DNA of 5,985 nucleotides, from assembly GCA_964517075.1 (NCBI GenBank), contig CAZFAT010000266.1, positions 1 to 5,985 on the forward strand. Direction: 5' to 3'. Origin of the DNA: CAZFAT01 sp964517075 (GTDB lineage: Bacteria > Acidobacteriota > Vicinamibacteria > Vicinamibacterales > SCN-69-37). Numbering within the stretch: the stretch's first letter is position 1; every line of letters begins with the position of its first letter. The notes under the pieces are model-generated. The model saw nothing but the letters and a program-made list of their open reading frames with translations. It did not search any database and was not told the DNA's origin. The translations under genes were made by a program, and so were the position numbers. Shown here piece after piece: positions 5,776 to 5,985 of this stretch.

Positions 5776-5985
5776 TTACCTCTGTGGTCCGTACTCCTCG
5801 TCGCCAGCCCACGGGTCGACGCCCTCGAACGTGTCCGCCCTGGCGATCTCTCTCGCTTGGTGAAGCGGCATCCCGCTCTGCACGAGGCGTGCTTCGAGGC
5901 TGGCCTCGTCCTGCAGCACCTGATCCACGTCCTTGTCGGTCAGGTTGGGGAACGCCCGTTTTATGCTCTGCCAGAGGGCGGTTCG
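5776..5985 (-). CDS. C-terminal part of an unrecognised hypothetical protein
   Basis: On the minus strand the frame is open from the right edge to a TAA at 5776-5778, giving 69 residues with no start codon in view, so the gene begins outside the window. The sequence reads as real protein: SIKRAFPNLTDKDVDQVLQ near its start, then DEASLEARLVQSGMPLHQAR, then EIARADTFEGVDPWAGDEEY and a GPQR end. It is acidic, mostly predicted helical (an amphipathic DVDQVLQDEASLEARLV segment), with no Cys, no signal and no membrane segment. I do not recognise the family. It converges on the kinase gene. The amino-acid make-up is much more natural than that of the overlapping plus-strand frame. Confidence 0.6.
   Translation of the reverse strand, partial: RTALWQSIKRAFPNLTDKDVDQVLQDEASLEARLVQSGMPLHQAREIARADTFEGVDPWAGDEEYGPQR

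Noticed and set aside
5663..5863. 66-residue plus-strand frame after the kinase
   Set aside because: It overlaps the more protein-like minus-strand frame and the hairpin region, with no ribosome-binding site and no family features.

Overview
The window is GC-rich bacterial chromosome. It carries a competence or type IV pilus gene pair at the left edge, a degraded oxidoreductase remnant, an RNA methyltransferase, a large membrane Ser/Thr kinase with a beta-propeller sensor, and the tail of an unrecognised minus-strand gene at the right edge. The kinase architecture (N-terminal kinase, one membrane helix, long PD40/TolB-like propeller, opening with a GTRLGVYEV-type segment) is typical of the greatly expanded kinase families of Acidobacteriota, especially soil Vicinamibacteria-like lineages. 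That assignment is an inference from style, not from a database match.

Layout. Positions 1-111 hold the end of a ComEA-like helix-hairpin-helix protein, followed 8 bp later by a GspH/FimT-type pseudopilin (120-671). Together they suggest a DNA-uptake or type IV pilus context. Positions 783-977 hold only the C-terminal part of a thioredoxin-reductase-like flavoprotein, with its diagnostic GD motif mutated; I treat it as a pseudogene. Positions 1051-2277 encode a THUMP/UPF0020-type class I SAM-dependent RNA methyltransferase with an intact NPPYG motif but an altered SAM-binding motif I. A 585-bp gene-free stretch (2278-2862) follows. Its right half is rich in repeats: a 9-bp perfect palindrome, three copies of a 13-bp REP-like motif in alternating orientation, and a perfect 18-bp tandem duplication. 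It ends in a TATAAT box only 13 bp before the kinase start codon. The kinase occupies 2863-5541. A 234-bp convergent intergenic region separates it from the 3' end of a minus-strand gene (5776-5985, running off the window).

Functional links. Only the first two genes look like parts of one process. The methyltransferase and the kinase appear to be independent transcription units. I see no defence system, CRISPR array, RNA gene or complete mobile element. The least ordinary stretch is the repeat array upstream of the kinase. It could be a REPIN-like non-autonomous element, an operator array, or a REP element lying next to the kinase promoter.
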